DNA from: an uncultured Alistipes sp.
Lineage (GTDB): Bacteria > Bacteroidota > Bacteroidia > Bacteroidales > Rikenellaceae
DNA: 35,401 nucleotides
NCBI GenBank assembly: GCA_910576555.1
Contig: CAJTIY010000011.1
Coordinates: 1 to 35,401 of the forward strand
Direction: 5' to 3'
Positions 7,662 through 15,605 of the stretch are shown in pieces. Positions within the stretch are counted from its first letter, which is position 1; each line of letters opens with the position of its first letter. The notes below the pieces were generated by a model. That model was given only the letters and a program-made list of their open reading frames with translations, was not told the DNA's origin and made no database searches. Both the position numbers and the translations under genes were made by a program.

Positions 7662-8339
7662 CTACTTCTGTACGGGTTGATTCAGAATGTCCATGAAGGC
7701 GATCGAGTTGGCCTCCATCTGGAATACGAGTTTCTCGATGCGGGCCACGAGGTAGTTGTAGCCGAAGTAGGCCGGGATGCCGACCAGCAGACCCATGACC
7801 GTGGTCACCATCGCCACGTACATGCCGCTCGACAGCAGCGCCAGATCGACCGTGCCGCCCGCGGCCGACATGTCCATGAACGTGCGCACCATGCCGAGCA
7901 CCGTGCCGAGGAAACCGATCATGGGGGCGCCGCCGGCGATGGTCGCCAGGAACGGCAGGTTGGTTTCGAGCTTCGAAACCTCCAGGTTGGCCACGTTCTC
8001 GATGGCCGTCTGCACGTCGCCCATCGGACGTCCGAGGCGCTCGATGCCCTTCTCGATCATGCGGGCGATGGGCGTGTCGGTCTTTTTGCAGAGGTTCACG
8101 GCCACGGCGATCTTGCCGTCGGAAATGTAATCGCGGATGCGGTTCATGAAATTCATGTCGAGCGACGAAGCCTTGCGGATGGCCAGGAAACGCTCGACGA
8201 AGATGAAGATCGTCACGCCGCCCAGCAGCAGCAGCGGCCACATGAGCCAGCCGCCCTTGACGAACATCTCCCACAGTCCCATTCGGGTCTCTTCATTCGC
8301 TGCCGCGACCTCGGCGGCAGCCTGCAAAAAATTGATCAT
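7662..8339 (-). CDS. exbB: ExbB/TolQ/MotA family proton channel protein
   Basis: A 225-residue inner-membrane protein with three membrane helices: about residues 28-50 (MWPLLLLGGVTIFIFVERF), 128-150 (ATIAGGAPMIGFLGTVLGM) and 172-196 (MVTTVMGLLVGIPAYFGYN). The GFLGTVLGM segment is the family signature. It forms the stator-like proton channel with ExbD and powers TonB. It lies 15 bases downstream of tamB on the same strand. Confidence 0.9.
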   Translation of the reverse strand: MINFLQAAAEVAAANEETRMGLWEMFVKGGWLMWPLLLLGGVTIFIFVERFLAIRKASSLDMNFMNRIRDYISDGKIAVAVNLCKKTDTPIARMIEKGIERLGRPMGDVQTAIENVANLEVSKLETNLPFLATIAGGAPMIGFLGTVLGMVRTFMDMSAAGGTVDLALLSSGMYVAMVTTVMGLLVGIPAYFGYNYLVARIEKLVFQMEANSIAFMDILNQPVQK

Positions 8340-8354
8340 AGTAGAAATAATAAT

Positions 8355-11300
8355 TTATTTGAGTTTTTCTTTCTTTTCGGTTCCGCCGGCCGCGGCCGCG
8401 CGTTTCCGGCGTTCGGACCGCGGCGCAGGCGCGGCGCCGTCTTCGTCCGCAGACGGCGGGGGCGCCCCGGCGGCGGAGAGTGCCTCGGGAGCGGAGTGTG
8501 CCTCGGGAGCGGAGTGTGCCTCGGCGGGCGCATCGCCGCCGGAGGTCAGGAACGACGACACGGCGCGGTGCAGCCCGGCATCCGGTTCGTCCGTGCGCAG
8601 CGAGTCGGCGGCCCGCTGCGCCGCTTCGGCCGCGGCACGGCGCTCGGCCTGGCGGCGCGCACGGCGCTTGCGGCCGGTGAAGCGCTCGCGGATGCGGCGG
8701 CACAGGTCGCGGAAGTTGTTGAAATCCTCCTTGTAGTAGATTCCGATGCCCGTCTCCTGCAAACCCTGGTTCTCGTCGAAGCGGTCGATGGTCTGCGTGA
8801 AGCCGCGCAGCTTGAGCGTACCCGCACGGTCGATGAGCCACGTGATGTTGGCCTCGCCCATGAAGTTGGACATGTTGCGATTGACCGTCGCGGCATCGTC
8901 GAGCAGGTAGTTGCCCTCGACCTCCACGAACAGGCGGTTGTTTATGAGGCTCTTCGAGAGTCCGAAATCGAGCTCGTCGCTCGTGAGCTCCGACTTGGGA
9001 CGGTAGTTGAACAGCAGGTTGTAGCCGTCGAACGAAAGCCACTTGCTGAGCATGTTCGTGAGGAACGATATGCCCGTGGCGGCCGAAGCCGAGGCACCCA
9101 GCTCGGCCATCGCGGTGTTCGTTTCGGACATGAAACTGTTGAATACGAGCAGGTAGAAGAACTGCGTATTGACCGTCTCGGGACTCGACAGCGCATTGGC
9201 CACCACGGTCTGCGTCTCGGTGTCGGCCGACGGCACGCGCACATCGAACGTCACGTCGGGGTTGGCGAGGCGGTCGCCCAGGTGGATCACGCACTCCACG
9301 GGCACCGAGCGGTCGCTGCCGACCGTGGAGGTCGTGGTGCCCGCGAGCAGCGGCGCGAGCGAGGTCTTGAGGCGGTAGACGGCGCTGATGTCGAGCAGGG
9401 CGCTCAGCGGCGCTCCGGTCCACTGGATCGTCGAGCCGTCCTCGACGGTGAAGCGGCGCGATATGAGGTTGCGCAGCGAGAAGAGCACCGTACCCTCCGT
9501 GATCGTGTAGTCGCCGTACATCTCGAAGAGGTTGCGGCGGGGTGCGATCTGAAGGTTGAGCGCCCCCTGGCCGCGGCCTCGGATGATGTTTCCCGAGGTT
9601 TCGAGCTGGAAATCGAGGTTGGGACGCACGTCGAGCGCCAGCGTGATGTTCATCGCGCCGCCCGACGACGTGCGCTCCTTGCGCCGCCGCTCGAAGAGCT
9701 GCTTCTTCCGCGCCAGCAGGTCGGTCGTGTCCGCCCGCGCGGCCGACTCGAAGGTCACGAAGTCGGCATTGACGATGTTCGTCTTGCCCGAAAGGGGCAT
9801 GTTGAAAGAGGAGTTGTCCTCGGTGACGGCCGCGATGTCCATGTTCACGCCGCGCTTGTCGCCGGCGATCGTGGCGGCGCCCGAGGCGTAGACACGGCCG
9901 TAGAAAAGGTCGTTGTCGCGGCTCGTGGTGTTGAGCACCAGCATGGCGTGGGGCTCGACCCGCACGCGGTAGGCGATGTTCGACAGGTGGCTGAGATCCA
10001 GCTCGAAGTCGAGCAGTCCGTCGTTGCCCTCCGTGTCGTACACCGGCACGTCCGAGGCGCGCAGGCGGTTGCCGGCCACTTCGAGCCGCACGTCGGGCAC
10101 CTCGTAGGTCGTGCGGGTGAAATCGACCGTCGTCGAGAGGCCGCGCACGCGCAGTCCGCCCCGCAGTTCGGCCCGGCGGCGTTCGCCCGCGAGGGTCAGA
10201 CGGCCCGAGGCGTAGCCCTTCGTGCCCGAGACCACGCCCCGCAGCACGGGGTCGAGCAGCCCCAGGTCGAGGCTGTCCACGTCGGCCCGGGCATAGTAGC
10301 GCACCTCCGAGGGGACGAAGTAGCCCCGCACGAGGGTGTCGCTGCGCACGGGATTGCGCAGCACGACGCCGGCGCGGTTGCGCTGGAAGTCCCAGCGCGA
10401 CACCAGTTGCAGCGGCGGCGCGGCGATGCCGTTCACGGCCAGGCTGTCGAAGCGCAGGTCGGCGGCGACCTCCGCGGCATGCATGGCCGACTTCACCGAG
10501 GCCGAACCGTTGATCACGCCCCCGATGCCGTAGCCCATGCGGTCGAGCAGCTGCGTGAAGGGCGAAATCTCGAAGTTGCGCAGCCGCAACGTGACCGAGT
10601 CGCCGCGGTCGCGCGACGCGCAGCCATCGACCAGCAGCTCCTGGCCGTTGTTGCGGATCGTGAAGCGGTCCACGGCGATCCGCGCCGTGTCGATGCGGAT
10701 GCTGCGGGCGAAGATGCGCCACACGGTGCTGTCGCGCCGCAGGTGCGAGGGCAGGATGCGCACGCCGAGCACCGGCCCGTCGGGTCCGGGCTCGGATTCG
10801 AGCTGGGCGCGCAGTGCGAAGAGACCCGACATGCGGCGCAGCGTGTCGTCGAAACCCGCCGAGAGCTGCACGCGGCCGTCGCGCGCACCGCCCGTCAGCG
10901 AGAGGTCGCGCAGGTGGAGCATGCCGGCGTAGAGGTCCTCCGTAGCGGCATAGAAAGCCAGCGAGTCGCCGCGGTTCGAGGCGTTGATGCGGATGCGGGC
11001 CGCAAGCAGCCGGCCGCGCTCCACGTAGTCCGACGAGGCCGTGAGCGACAGCCGGTCGCTCGCGGGGTTGAAGAGGAGCCGCAGGTGCGAACCGTCGGCG
11101 ACCTGCAAGCCGCGCGCCACGGCATCGACCAGCGGATTGATCCGCTTGATCTCGACCGAGAGCAGCGAGTAGTCGTCGGCCGCCGAGGGCGCGGCCTCGT
11201 GCTGCGGCGCCCGCCCGCGGGTGCCGAGCATGGGCAGGTATTTCCAGGCGCTCATCCTGAGGTAGCGGAAGACCTCGCGGTAGCTGGTCTTGCTGCGGAA

Positions 11301-13124
11301 CGTGACGTCGGCGAAGTCGGACTGGAGCGACAGGAACTTGCTGTGTGCCGAGTTCTCGCCCCGCACGACGATCTCGCGCGCGGCGACGCTGCTGTCGTTG
11401 TAGCGGTACGAGGCGTCGGTGATGCGGATGCGGCCGTTCAGGTCGTCGAGCGAGCGGCCCGCGGCCTTGGCCTTCACCCGGGCCCGGAGCACCGACACCG
11501 AGTCGCGGGGATTGATGCGCAGCAGCGCCAGGTCGGCATGCCGCAGGTCGAGGCCGAAATCGTAGCTCGGCACCGAGTCGTTCAGATCGACCATGCCGGC
11601 GAAGTCGAAGTCGAGGCCCGGATCGCGCGCCGTCACGGCGCCGTCGAAGCGACGGCCCGAAAGGCGTCCGTCGAAGCGGATCGAGTCGTAGCCGTAGCCG
11701 TTGAATTCGAATTTCGCCACCTCGCCGCGCACCTGCGCCTCGGCGTAGCCGCGCCCCAGCACGCCGTCGATATAGGCATGGGCCGAGGCTTCGCCGAGAC
11801 GCCGGCTGCCGAGCAGCCGTCCGAGGCGGAGCTCCTGCGCCGTCACGTCGCCCAGTACGCTGCGGCGGTGTCCCTCGACGGGCCGCACGCGCAGGTTGCA
11901 GTCGGCGCGCCCGGCATCGGTGCGCAGCGCCGCCTGCATGCGGAAGGCGGAGAGGCGGCCCGCGAAACGACCTGCGAGCGCGATCGACCCCGCATTGCGG
12001 GCGATGCGCAGCGCCCCGGACGGCAGGCCGTCCCGCACGAAAGCGCCGGCGATCCGTTCGAGGTCTCCGGCCTCGGTAGCCAGCGTGCGCAGGTCCAGGT
12101 CGAAGGAGGCCTGTCCCATGTCGGGCAGGCCGCGGACTTCGGCCCGGGCCGCGAGCCGCGTGGACTCGCCCGTGCGCAGGTCGCGCACGTCGGCCGTGAA
12201 GTCGGACACGGTACCCTCCGCATCGCAGTCGATGGAGGTGAGCACCAGGCCCTTTCCGGCGAGCTTCGGCACGAAGTAGGCCAGGTCCTCCGTCGCGAGG
12301 GTCGAGCCGCGCACGGAGGCGTCGAGGCGCACGGAGTCGATGAAATGGCGGTATTCGGACCACGAGCCGCCCACGAGCGACACCTCGGGCATGCGGAGCG
12401 CACTGCGGGCCGTGCGGAGCGCCAGGTCCGAGAAGCCGATGCAGCCGTTGTTCAGATAAAAGCGGCCCGAGAAGTCGTCGAGCGCGAAGCCGCTGCGTTC
12501 GCGCCCCGAGAGCGAACGGATCGTCATGTGAATGGCCGTGCCGTCGATGGTCAGCTCCTCCACTTCGCCCGCGAGCTGCGTGAGGTGGAGATGGCCGAAG
12601 TCGATGCCGTAGGGCGGATTTTTCGGTTGCAGCCGTTCGAGGCAGAAGGTCATGCCGTCGATGCGGGCCGAAGCGATCGTAAGCCGGAAGTTCGCCTCGC
12701 GCTTCTTTTTCTTCTTGCGCGAGAGGCGGGCGACGACCTGCTTGATGTTCAGCTCGCCCTCGGGCGTCTCGTGCAGACAGAGGCGCGCATTTTCGATGCG
12801 GGCCTCGCCCAGCGCCAGGCCTCCGCCCGAGAACCCGAAGCGCCGCACGACGGCCTCGGCGCGCCCGGCGTAGAGCAGCGTGTCGTGCTGGAAATCCTCC
12901 ACGTAGAAATCCTCGACCTCGATGCGGGTGAAGCGCGTGATGCGCACGTGGCCGATGCGCACGGCGGTGCCCAGCCTCCGCGAAACCGCCGCCGCGGCCT
13001 TGTCCACGACGAAGTTCTGCACCGCCGGGAGCTCCAGCAGCAGCGTCAGCGCCACGGAGAGCATGACGAGCGACAAAAGCGCCGCCGCGATCACCTTTCC
13101 CAATATTTTTATACCTTTGCGCAC
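8355..13124 (-). CDS. tamB: TamB/DUF490 family translocation and assembly protein (AsmA-like)
   Basis: A 1589-residue protein with one N-terminal membrane anchor (about residues 8-30) and a long beta-rich periplasmic body, expected to span the envelope and help deliver lipids or outer-membrane proteins. The C-terminal TamB (DUF490) domain runs from about residue 1120 to 1440, with typical text such as LDVRPNLDFQLETSGNIIRG, GDYTITEGTVLFSLRNLISR and GNYLLDD. A run of basic residues (RKKKKKR) occurs near residue 137. The C-terminal tail is low-complexity, rich in Ala/Glu/Pro and then Arg/Lys, with a short repeat (EAHSAP). TamB is often found beside tsaD in Bacteroidales, as here. It heads an operon with exbB-exbD-tonB. 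Confidence 0.9.
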   Translation of the reverse strand: MRKGIKILGKVIAAALLSLVMLSVALTLLLELPAVQNFVVDKAAAAVSRRLGTAVRIGHVRITRFTRIEVEDFYVEDFQHDTLLYAGRAEAVVRRFGFSGGGLALGEARIENARLCLHETPEGELNIKQVVARLSRKKKKKREANFRLTIASARIDGMTFCLERLQPKNPPYGIDFGHLHLTQLAGEVEELTIDGTAIHMTIRSLSGRERSGFALDDFSGRFYLNNGCIGFSDLALRTARSALRMPEVSLVGGSWSEYRHFIDSVRLDASVRGSTLATEDLAYFVPKLAGKGLVLTSIDCDAEGTVSDFTADVRDLRTGESTRLAARAEVRGLPDMGQASFDLDLRTLATEAGDLERIAGAFVRDGLPSGALRIARNAGSIALAGRFAGRLSAFRMQAALRTDAGRADCNLRVRPVEGHRRSVLGDVTAQELRLGRLLGSRRLGEASAHAYIDGVLGRGYAEAQVRGEVAKFEFNGYGYDSIRFDGRLSGRRFDGAVTARDPGLDFDFAGMVDLNDSVPSYDFGLDLRHADLALLRINPRDSVSVLRARVKAKAAGRSLDDLNGRIRITDASYRYNDSSVAAREIVVRGENSAHSKFLSLQSDFADVTFRSKTSYREVFRYLRMSAWKYLPMLGTRGRAPQHEAAPSAADDYSLLSVEIKRINPLVDAVARGLQVADGSHLRLLFNPASDRLSLTASSDYVERGRLLAARIRINASNRGDSLAFYAATEDLYAGMLHLRDLSLTGGARDGRVQLSAGFDDTLRRMSGLFALRAQLESEPGPDGPVLGVRILPSHLRRDSTVWRIFARSIRIDTARIAVDRFTIRNNGQELLVDGCASRDRGDSVTLRLRNFEISPFTQLLDRMGYGIGGVINGSASVKSAMHAAEVAADLRFDSLAVNGIAAPPLQLVSRWDFQRNRAGVVLRNPVRSDTLVRGYFVPSEVRYYARADVDSLDLGLLDPVLRGVVSGTKGYASGRLTLAGERRRAELRGGLRVRGLSTTVDFTRTTYEVPDVRLEVAGNRLRASDVPVYDTEGNDGLLDFELDLSHLSNIAYRVRVEPHAMLVLNTTSRDNDLFYGRVYASGAATIAGDKRGVNMDIAAVTEDNSSFNMPLSGKTNIVNADFVTFESAARADTTDLLARKKQLFERRRKERTSSGGAMNITLALDVRPNLDFQLETSGNIIRGRGQGALNLQIAPRRNLFEMYGDYTITEGTVLFSLRNLISRRFTVEDGSTIQWTGAPLSALLDISAVYRLKTSLAPLLAGTTTSTVGSDRSVPVECVIHLGDRLANPDVTFDVRVPSADTETQTVVANALSSPETVNTQFFYLLVFNSFMSETNTAMAELGASASAATGISFLTNMLSKWLSFDGYNLLFNYRPKSELTSDELDFGLSKSLINNRLFVEVEGNYLLDDAATVNRNMSNFMGEANITWLIDRAGTLKLRGFTQTIDRFDENQGLQETGIGIYYKEDFNNFRDLCRRIRERFTGRKRRARRQAERRAAAEAAQRAADSLRTDEPDAGLHRAVSSFLTSGGDAPAEAHSAPEAHSAPEALSAAGAPPPSADEDGAAPAPRSERRKRAAAAGGTEKKEKLK
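8481..8522. repeat. 18-bp in-frame tandem repeat in the tamB 3' end
   Basis: Two exact 18-base units (8481-8498 and 8499-8516) and the first bases of a third encode the repeating EAHSAP of the TamB tail. The length is a multiple of three, so copy-number change would not shift the frame. Confidence 0.8.
13112..13119 (+). promoter_or_regulatory. -7 box for tsaD, lying inside the tamB 5' end
   Basis: TACCTTTG at 13112-13119 fits TAnnTTTG and points to tsaD, with a predicted start near 13126 and a leader of about 59 bases. It overlaps the first codons of tamB and faces the tamB promoter. No clear -33 element is seen. Confidence 0.5.
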
Positions 13125-13144
13125 TGTAAGGCCGTTTTAACCTG

Positions 13145-13152
13145 CAAAGTTA
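13145..13152 (-). promoter_or_regulatory. -7 box for the tamB operon
   Basis: CAAAGTTA on the plus strand reads TAACTTTG on the minus strand, a perfect -7 box. Transcription would start near 13138, about 14 bases before the tamB ATG. The -33 element is weak. Confidence 0.6.
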
Positions 13153-13184
13153 GCAAAATAGTTAAAAACAGAACGAAAATCAAG

Positions 13185-14207
13185 ATGGATATTACAATCC
13201 TGGGCATCGAATCGTCGTGCGACGACACCTCGGCGGCGGTACTGCGCAACAACGTGCTGCTGTCGAACGTCATCGCCTCGCAGGCCGTGCACATGAAGTA
13301 CGGCGGCGTGATCCCCGAGCTGGCGTCGCGGGCCCACCAGCAGAACATCATCCCCGTGGTGGACACCGCGCTGCGCGAAGCCGGAATCGCTCCGAACAAA
13401 CTCGATGCCATCGCGTTCACGCGGGGCCCCGGATTGCTCGGATCGCTCATGGTGGGCGTGTCGTTCACCAAGGGCCTGGCGCTCGCGCACGACATCCCCC
13501 TGGTCGAGGTCAATCACCTGCGGGGCCACATCCTCTCGCACTTCATCGACCTGCCGGACCGCACCATGCCCCACCCCGGCTTCCCGTTCCTGTGCCTGCT
13601 GGTGAGCGGCGGCCACACCCAGATCGTGCGCGTGGATTCGCCGCGCGACATGCGCATCCTCGGCACGACGATCGACGACGCGGCGGGCGAGGCGTTCGAC
13701 AAGTGCGCCAAGGTGATGGGACTCCCCTACCCCGGCGGCCCGGTGATCGACCGCCTGGCCGCCGAGGGCGCCCCCGGGGCGTTCCGCCTCGCACGGCCCC
13801 GCGTCGAGGGCTACGACTACTCGTTCTCGGGCCTCAAGACCTCGTTCCTCTACCTGCTGCGCGACCGCATGGCCGAGGACCCGGCCTTCATCGAAGCACG
13901 CAAGGCCGACCTCTGCGCCTCGCTCCAGCACACCATCGTCGAGATCCTGCTCGACAAGCTCGTCCGCGCATCGAAGGACACGGGCATACGCGACATCGCC
14001 GTGGCGGGCGGCGTGTCGGCCAACTCGGGCCTGCGCGACGGCATCGTACGCACGGGACTCAAACGCGGCTGGCGCACCTTCCTGCCCCCGCTGAAGTTCA
14101 CCACCGACAACGCCGCCATGATCGCCATGGCCGGCTACTACAACTACCTCCACGGCGACTTCGCCGGGCTGGACACCGCCCCCACGGCGCGCATCGAGGG
14201 GTTCTGA
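13185..14207 (+). CDS. tsaD: tRNA N6-threonylcarbamoyladenosine synthase catalytic subunit TsaD
   Basis: Transfers the threonylcarbamoyl group to A37 of ANN-decoding tRNAs, together with TsaB and TsaE. The protein is 340 residues, normal for the family. It starts with GIESSCDDTSAAV and has the metal-binding His111 and His115 (NHLRGH), PGLLGSLMVG, SGGHTQIV, GEAFDKCAKVMGLPYPGGP, SFSGLKTS and the C-terminal FTTDNAAM. The frame is open far upstream, but the ATG at 13185 gives the canonical N-terminus. It is divergent from tamB and ends before a strong terminator. Confidence 0.97.
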   Translation: MDITILGIESSCDDTSAAVLRNNVLLSNVIASQAVHMKYGGVIPELASRAHQQNIIPVVDTALREAGIAPNKLDAIAFTRGPGLLGSLMVGVSFTKGLALAHDIPLVEVNHLRGHILSHFIDLPDRTMPHPGFPFLCLLVSGGHTQIVRVDSPRDMRILGTTIDDAAGEAFDKCAKVMGLPYPGGPVIDRLAAEGAPGAFRLARPRVEGYDYSFSGLKTSFLYLLRDRMAEDPAFIEARKADLCASLQHTIVEILLDKLVRASKDTGIRDIAVAGGVSANSGLRDGIVRTGLKRGWRTFLPPLKFTTDNAAMIAMAGYYNYLHGDFAGLDTAPTARIEGF

Positions 14208-14227
14208 GGCCCAAACGCAAAAAAACG

Positions 14228-14257
14228 AAAGGCGGGGAGACGACTTCCCGCCTTTTT
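14228..14257 (+). terminator. Intrinsic terminator of tsaD
   Basis: A 12-bp stem (14228-14239 with 14244-14255, one G-T pair) with a 4-base loop is followed by a run of T. It lies 21 bases after the tsaD stop. Confidence 0.85.
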
Positions 14258-14260
14258 GCG

Positions 14261-14268
14261 TACCTTTA
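14261..14268 (+). promoter_or_regulatory. Possible -7 box for the nitronate monooxygenase gene
   Basis: TACCTTTA matches TAnnTTTG except at the last base. It lies 30 bases before the ATG at 14299 and directly after the tsaD terminator. No -33 box is clear. Confidence 0.35.
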
Positions 14269-14298
14269 CGGCTGTTTTTAACACTAATTCATAAAAGA

Positions 14299-15417
14299 AT
14301 GAAATCATTGAAAATCGGAAACCTCACGGCCACCGTCCCCATCGTGCAAGGGGGCATGGGCGTAGGCATATCGCTTTCGGGACTGGCCTCGGCCGTCGCG
14401 TCCGAGGGCGGAATCGGCGTCATCTCCTCCGCGGGGCTGGGCGCCATCTACAGCCACCTGTCGAAGGACTACCGCCAGGCCAGCATCGCAGGCCTGCGCG
14501 AGGAGCTGCGCAAGGCCCGCGCCGCCACGAAGGGCATCATCGGCGTGAACGTCATGGTCGCCATGTCGAACTTCGCCGACATGGTGCGCACGGCCGTAGC
14601 CGAGAAGGCCGACATCATCTTCTCGGGCGCGGGGCTGCCGCTCAACCTGCCCGCCTTCCTCACCGAGGGGGCCCGCACGAAGCTGGCGCCCATCGTCTCG
14701 TCGGCGCGCGCCGCGGTGCTGCTGTGCCGCAAATGGCTCGCCGAGTACGACTACGTGCCCGACGCCATCGTAGTCGAAGGCCCCAAGGCCGGCGGACACC
14801 TCGGCTACAAGCGCGAGCAGATCGAAGACGCAAATTTCGCACTCGAACGCATCCTGCCCGAGGTGGCCGGAGCGGTCGGCGCTTTCGCGGCGGAGCACGA
14901 CCGCCGCATCCCCGTGATCGCCGGCGGCGGCATCTACACGGGCGAGGACATCTACCGCATCATGCAGCTCGGCGCCGACGGCGTGCAGATGGGCACGCGT
15001 TTCGTGACCACGGAGGAGTGCGATGCGGCCGACGCCTTCAAGCAGAGCTACCTCGACGCGGGCCCCGAGGACATCGAGATCATCCAGAGCCCCGTAGGCA
15101 TGCCGGGCCGCGCGCTGCGCAGCTCGTTCCTCGAAAAGGTGCGCGAGGGCCTCAAACGGCCGAAGGCGTGTCCGTTCGACTGCATCAAGACCTGCGACAT
15201 GGTGCACTCGCCCTACTGCATCATGCTGGCGCTCTACAACGCCTTCCGGGGCAAGTTGCAGAACGGCTACGCCTTCTGCGGCGCCAACGCCTGGCGGGCC
15301 GACAAGATCCAGAGCGTGCGCGAGCTGATCGCCTCGCTCCGCACCGAGTACGACAACTTCTCGCTCCGCGAACGGCTCTTCGGCGCCGACGCGCCGGCCG
15401 TCGTGCCCGAACGGTAG
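14299..15417 (+). CDS. Nitronate monooxygenase / FabK-like FMN-dependent oxidoreductase
   Basis: A 372-residue TIM-barrel flavoprotein of the 2-nitropropane dioxygenase family. Family features are PIVQGGMGVGIS at the N-terminus, SGAGLPLNLP, VEGPKAGGHLG with the likely catalytic His, IAGGGIYTGEDI and GADGVQMGTRF for phosphate binding of FMN. A C-terminal part with several cysteines (CPFDCIKTCDMVHSPYC) is an addition seen in some anaerobe members. The physiological substrate is unclear: nitronate detoxification or an enoyl-reductase-like role. It stands alone between two terminators. Confidence 0.85.
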   Translation: MKSLKIGNLTATVPIVQGGMGVGISLSGLASAVASEGGIGVISSAGLGAIYSHLSKDYRQASIAGLREELRKARAATKGIIGVNVMVAMSNFADMVRTAVAEKADIIFSGAGLPLNLPAFLTEGARTKLAPIVSSARAAVLLCRKWLAEYDYVPDAIVVEGPKAGGHLGYKREQIEDANFALERILPEVAGAVGAFAAEHDRRIPVIAGGGIYTGEDIYRIMQLGADGVQMGTRFVTTEECDAADAFKQSYLDAGPEDIEIIQSPVGMPGRALRSSFLEKVREGLKRPKACPFDCIKTCDMVHSPYCIMLALYNAFRGKLQNGYAFCGANAWRADKIQSVRELIASLRTEYDNFSLRERLFGADAPAVVPER

Positions 15418-15447
15418 CGGCACGATGCGCGGCTTCCGCGGCCGAAA

Positions 15448-15480
15448 GCCGGTCGGACGCCGGTCGGACGCCGGTCGGAC
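15448..15480. repeat. Three tandem copies of an 11-bp unit
   Basis: GCCGGTCGGAC is repeated three times without a gap (15448-15458, 15459-15469, 15470-15480) in the space after the nitronate monooxygenase gene. Confidence 0.9.
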
Positions 15481-15553
15481 GCCGCCCGAAGCGCTGCGGA
15501 GGCGTCGCACCCCAAGGGCGCGGGCGGAGTGTCCGCCCCGCCCCGCAAACGGA

Positions 15554-15588
15554 AAACGCCCCGTCGTACAGGTTACGACGGGGCGTTT
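15554..15588. terminator. Bidirectional terminator between the monooxygenase and terminase genes
   Basis: A perfect 15-bp stem (15554-15568 with 15574-15588) has AAA and TTT ends and a 5-base loop. It separates two convergent genes, 18 bases from the terminase stop. Confidence 0.85.
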
Positions 15589-15605
15589 CGCATACGTCGC
15601 CGCGC

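Noticed and set aside
8293..12363. A long minus-strand open frame of over 1,300 codons overlapping tamB
   Set aside because: It is Arg/Pro/Ala-rich shadow coding in another frame of tamB.
6822..14207. A plus-strand open frame of more than 2,400 codons
   Set aside because: Only its last 340 codons (TsaD) are real. The rest is the complement of the tamB and exb genes kept open by high GC content, with no domain structure.
15448..15480. Tandem 11-bp repeats as a CRISPR array
   Set aside because: Units are contiguous with no spacers and far too short; no cas genes occur in the window.
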